Assembly (NCBI GenBank): GCA_012797095.1
Contig: JAAZPS010000194.1
Span: 1 to 14,017 of the forward strand
Reading direction: 5' to 3'
Length of the DNA: 14,017 bases
Origin: Bacillota bacterium
GTDB lineage: Bacteria > Bacillota > Dethiobacteria > DTU022
Part shown: in pieces, positions 12,779 to 14,017 of the stretch
How positions within the stretch are numbered: the stretch's first letter is position 1
Layout: the number at the start of each line of letters is the position of its first letter
Notes under the pieces: generated by a model
The model's database searches: none
What the model was told of the DNA's origin: nothing
Seen by the model: only the letters and a program-made list of their open reading frames with translations
Made by a program: the position numbers and the translations under genes

Positions 12779-12814
12779 GTAATAAAAGCCGGAGAACTCT
12801 CCGGCTTTTATTAC
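12779..12814. terminator. Bidirectional terminator between abrB and ricT
   Basis: A perfect 17-base inverted repeat (12779-12795 and 12798-12814, practical loop of 4) has a GC core flanked by an A-run on one side and a T-run on the other, so it can end transcripts from both strands. It lies 25 bases after abrB and 34 bases after the ricT stop on the other strand. Confidence 0.93.
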
Positions 12815-12848
12815 GCCTCCACAGCCCGCTGCTGACGCCAAAACCGGC

Positions 12849-13580
12849 TCAGCGTTCACGCGGGCGATTCCGCCCACCCGGACCACCGCGCCTGCCGGCA
12901 CTATCCGCTGTCTCGCGAGCAGGGGAATCCTTCCGGGGCTGCTCGTAGGATCCCGCCTCGAAACGGAGACAGCACATCAGCCGTCCGCAAACCCCGGAGA
13001 TCTTGGTCGGGTTGAGGGAAAGATTCTGATCCTTGGCCATGCGGATCGAGACCGGAACAAATTCGCAGAGGAAACTGGCGCAACAGAAATTGCGACCACA
13101 GGGACCGATGCCCCCTCTCCACTTGGCTTCATCACGCACCCCGATCTGGCGCAGCTCGATTCTCGCTCGAAAAATAGCGGCAAGGTCTTTCACCAGTTCG
13201 CGAAAATCGACCCGCTCATCAGAGGTGAAGTAGAAGATCACCTTGCTGCGATCAAAGGTATACTCCGCCCCGACAAGTTTCATCTCCAGGCCGTGACGTT
13301 CAATCTGGGCCTCGCACCTGACGAGCGCCTCCACCTCTTTGGCCCTGTTTTTCTCCACCTGACGAAGATCGGCGGTTCCGGCCAGGCGCAGCACCTTTTT
13401 CAAGGGCATAACCAGCTCGCTTTCCGGAAGCTCCTCCACACCCGAGACCACCTCACCCATCTCCAGACCGCGGGCCGTCTCCACGATCACGCTCATCCCG
13501 GTCTCTATTGTATTCTGGCCGGGATCAAAGTGATAGATCTTCCCGGCCCGACGAAAACGAACTCCGATTACTTTCGGCAT
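12849..13580 (-). CDS. ricT: RicT/YaaT, PSP1-domain regulatory iron-sulfur protein
   Basis: RicT (YaaT) forms the RicA-RicF-RicT (Y-) complex, which in B. subtilis carries [4Fe-4S] clusters, helps RNase Y mature mRNAs and supports sporulation, competence and biofilm formation. The 243-residue product has a PSP1 domain (about 60-145) and the Cys-rich segment GGIGPCGRNFCCASFLCEF (157-174). The second Cys motif, VCGRLMCCLRFE, spans 197-208. These give Cys161, 166, 167, 172, 198, 203 and 204 as candidate cluster ligands. The Arg/Gly-rich tail (about 216-243) is low complexity. ATG 13578-13580 follows AAAGGGGG by 8 bases and overlaps the 3' end of holB by 13 bases. yabA, next in Bacillus, is absent. 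Confidence 0.95.
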   Translation of the reverse strand: MPKVIGVRFRRAGKIYHFDPGQNTIETGMSVIVETARGLEMGEVVSGVEELPESELVMPLKKVLRLAGTADLRQVEKNRAKEVEALVRCEAQIERHGLEMKLVGAEYTFDRSKVIFYFTSDERVDFRELVKDLAAIFRARIELRQIGVRDEAKWRGGIGPCGRNFCCASFLCEFVPVSIRMAKDQNLSLNPTKISGVCGRLMCCLRFEAGSYEQPRKDSPARETADSAGRRGGPGGRNRPRER

Positions 13581-14017
13581 AACACAAACCCCCTTTGCAA
13601 TTGCAGCAGCATCCCCTCAAGGGCCAGCCGGCGGTTCACATTGGTGGTGCTCAGCTCCTGAACCGTCTTCTGGATCAGCTCCATCGCCCGTTCCAGACCC
13701 TCGGGAGAAGCCGTCCCGGCCCAACGCCGTGCCTGGACCGGGTTGATCAGCAGTGACTCATCGCCGCAAAGCAAAAATATAAGACCATCGCGGCAGATAA
13801 GGTAGATCAGCTCGAGGAAAAAGAGGAGTGCCTCCCTCCCGGCGAGCTCGTCGGCCAGGGAGAGCAGTTCATGCGCCGGAATGCCCCCTGCAGCCAGTTT
13901 AAAAGCAATCCCGGCTGCCCCGTCAAGCTGCTCTTCAAAAGCCTCATCACCCGCCAGCTGCAGGGCCAGTCCCGGCAGACCCTTGCACAGACGTGAGAGC
14001 AGCTGCGCTTTTTCCAT
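13568..14017 (-). CDS. holB: DNA polymerase III delta' subunit, C-terminal part (gene runs off the right edge)
   Basis: The delta' subunit is part of the clamp loader that places the beta clamp on DNA. Only about 149 C-terminal residues are in the window, covering the helical clamp-loader collar domain. The best marks are the repeated short-helix SRLCKGLPGLALQLA start, the LLFFLELIYLICRDGLIF helix and the final TTNVNRRLALEGMLLQL, a typical delta' ending. The ATG at the very edge is probably internal. The N-terminal AAA+ part with Walker A and zinc knuckle should lie to the right. The stop (13568-13570) lies inside the ricT start region. The pair holB-ricT is conserved in Firmicutes and supports the call. 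Confidence 0.85.
   Translation of the reverse strand: MEKAQLLSRLCKGLPGLALQLAGDEAFEEQLDGAAGIAFKLAAGGIPAHELLSLADELAGREALLFFLELIYLICRDGLIFLLCGDESLLINPVQARRWAGTASPEGLERAMELIQKTVQELSTTNVNRRLALEGMLLQLQRGFVLCRK

Overview
The window reads as a chromosomal segment of an endospore-forming, moderately GC-rich Firmicute, most likely from a clostridial lineage rather than Bacillus. It carries spoVG, an alpha/beta-type SASP gene (sspF), veg, a YabE-type G5/3D protein, abrB with a Cys-rich clostridial-style tail, and ricT. I cannot name a genus from the sequence alone.

From right to left the minus strand holds: holB (partial) - ricT - [abrB on plus] - metG - tatD - an RlpA-like DPBB gene - [SCP2 and SDR genes on plus] - yabE-like - rsmA - a YkuK-like (DUF458) gene - veg - sspF - pncA-type amidohydrolase - nicotinate phosphoribosyltransferase - ispE - MobA-like nucleotidyltransferase - spoVG. 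This is the backbone of the Bacillus subtilis holB-to-spoVG block, including abrB in opposite orientation. Compared with that block, yabA, the yabB/yazA/rsmI group, rnmV, yabG, purR and ridA (yabJ) are missing. An NAD-salvage pair, a YkuK-like gene, a nucleotidyltransferase and a plus-strand SCP2/SDR pair are added.

Likely transcription units on the minus strand: holB-ricT; metG-tatD, perhaps with rlpA; yabE-rsmA-ykuK-like; veg alone behind a strong sigma-A promoter and ahead of its own terminator; sspF with its own terminator; pncA-pncB-ispE-nucleotidyltransferase; and spoVG behind a sigma-H promoter almost identical at -35 to the B. subtilis one. On the plus strand, abrB has its own extended -10 promoter and two candidate Spo0A boxes, and SCP2-SDR is a self-contained unit with promoter, structured leader and strong palindromic terminator.

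Functions fall into four groups: translation and RNA (metG, rsmA, a predicted RNase H-like protein); cell wall and sporulation (rlpA-like, yabE-like, sspF, spoVG, veg); cofactor and isoprenoid supply (pncA, pncB, ispE, nucleotidyltransferase); and the Spo0A/AbrB/sigma-H circuit, represented by both abrB and spoVG.

The leftmost ~139 bases look like one end of an IS21-type insertion sequence, with a 5'-TGTCAA terminus on the minus strand and ~21-base subterminal repeats. It sits 9 bases downstream of the spoVG stop codon, where glmU/prs usually follow. I found no tRNA, rRNA or CRISPR. The least expected features are the SCP2/SDR cassette inside a housekeeping block, the CTG start inferred for abrB, the IS-like end beside spoVG, and a nine-G tract forming the pncA ribosome binding site. 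I saw no clearly new multi-gene system.
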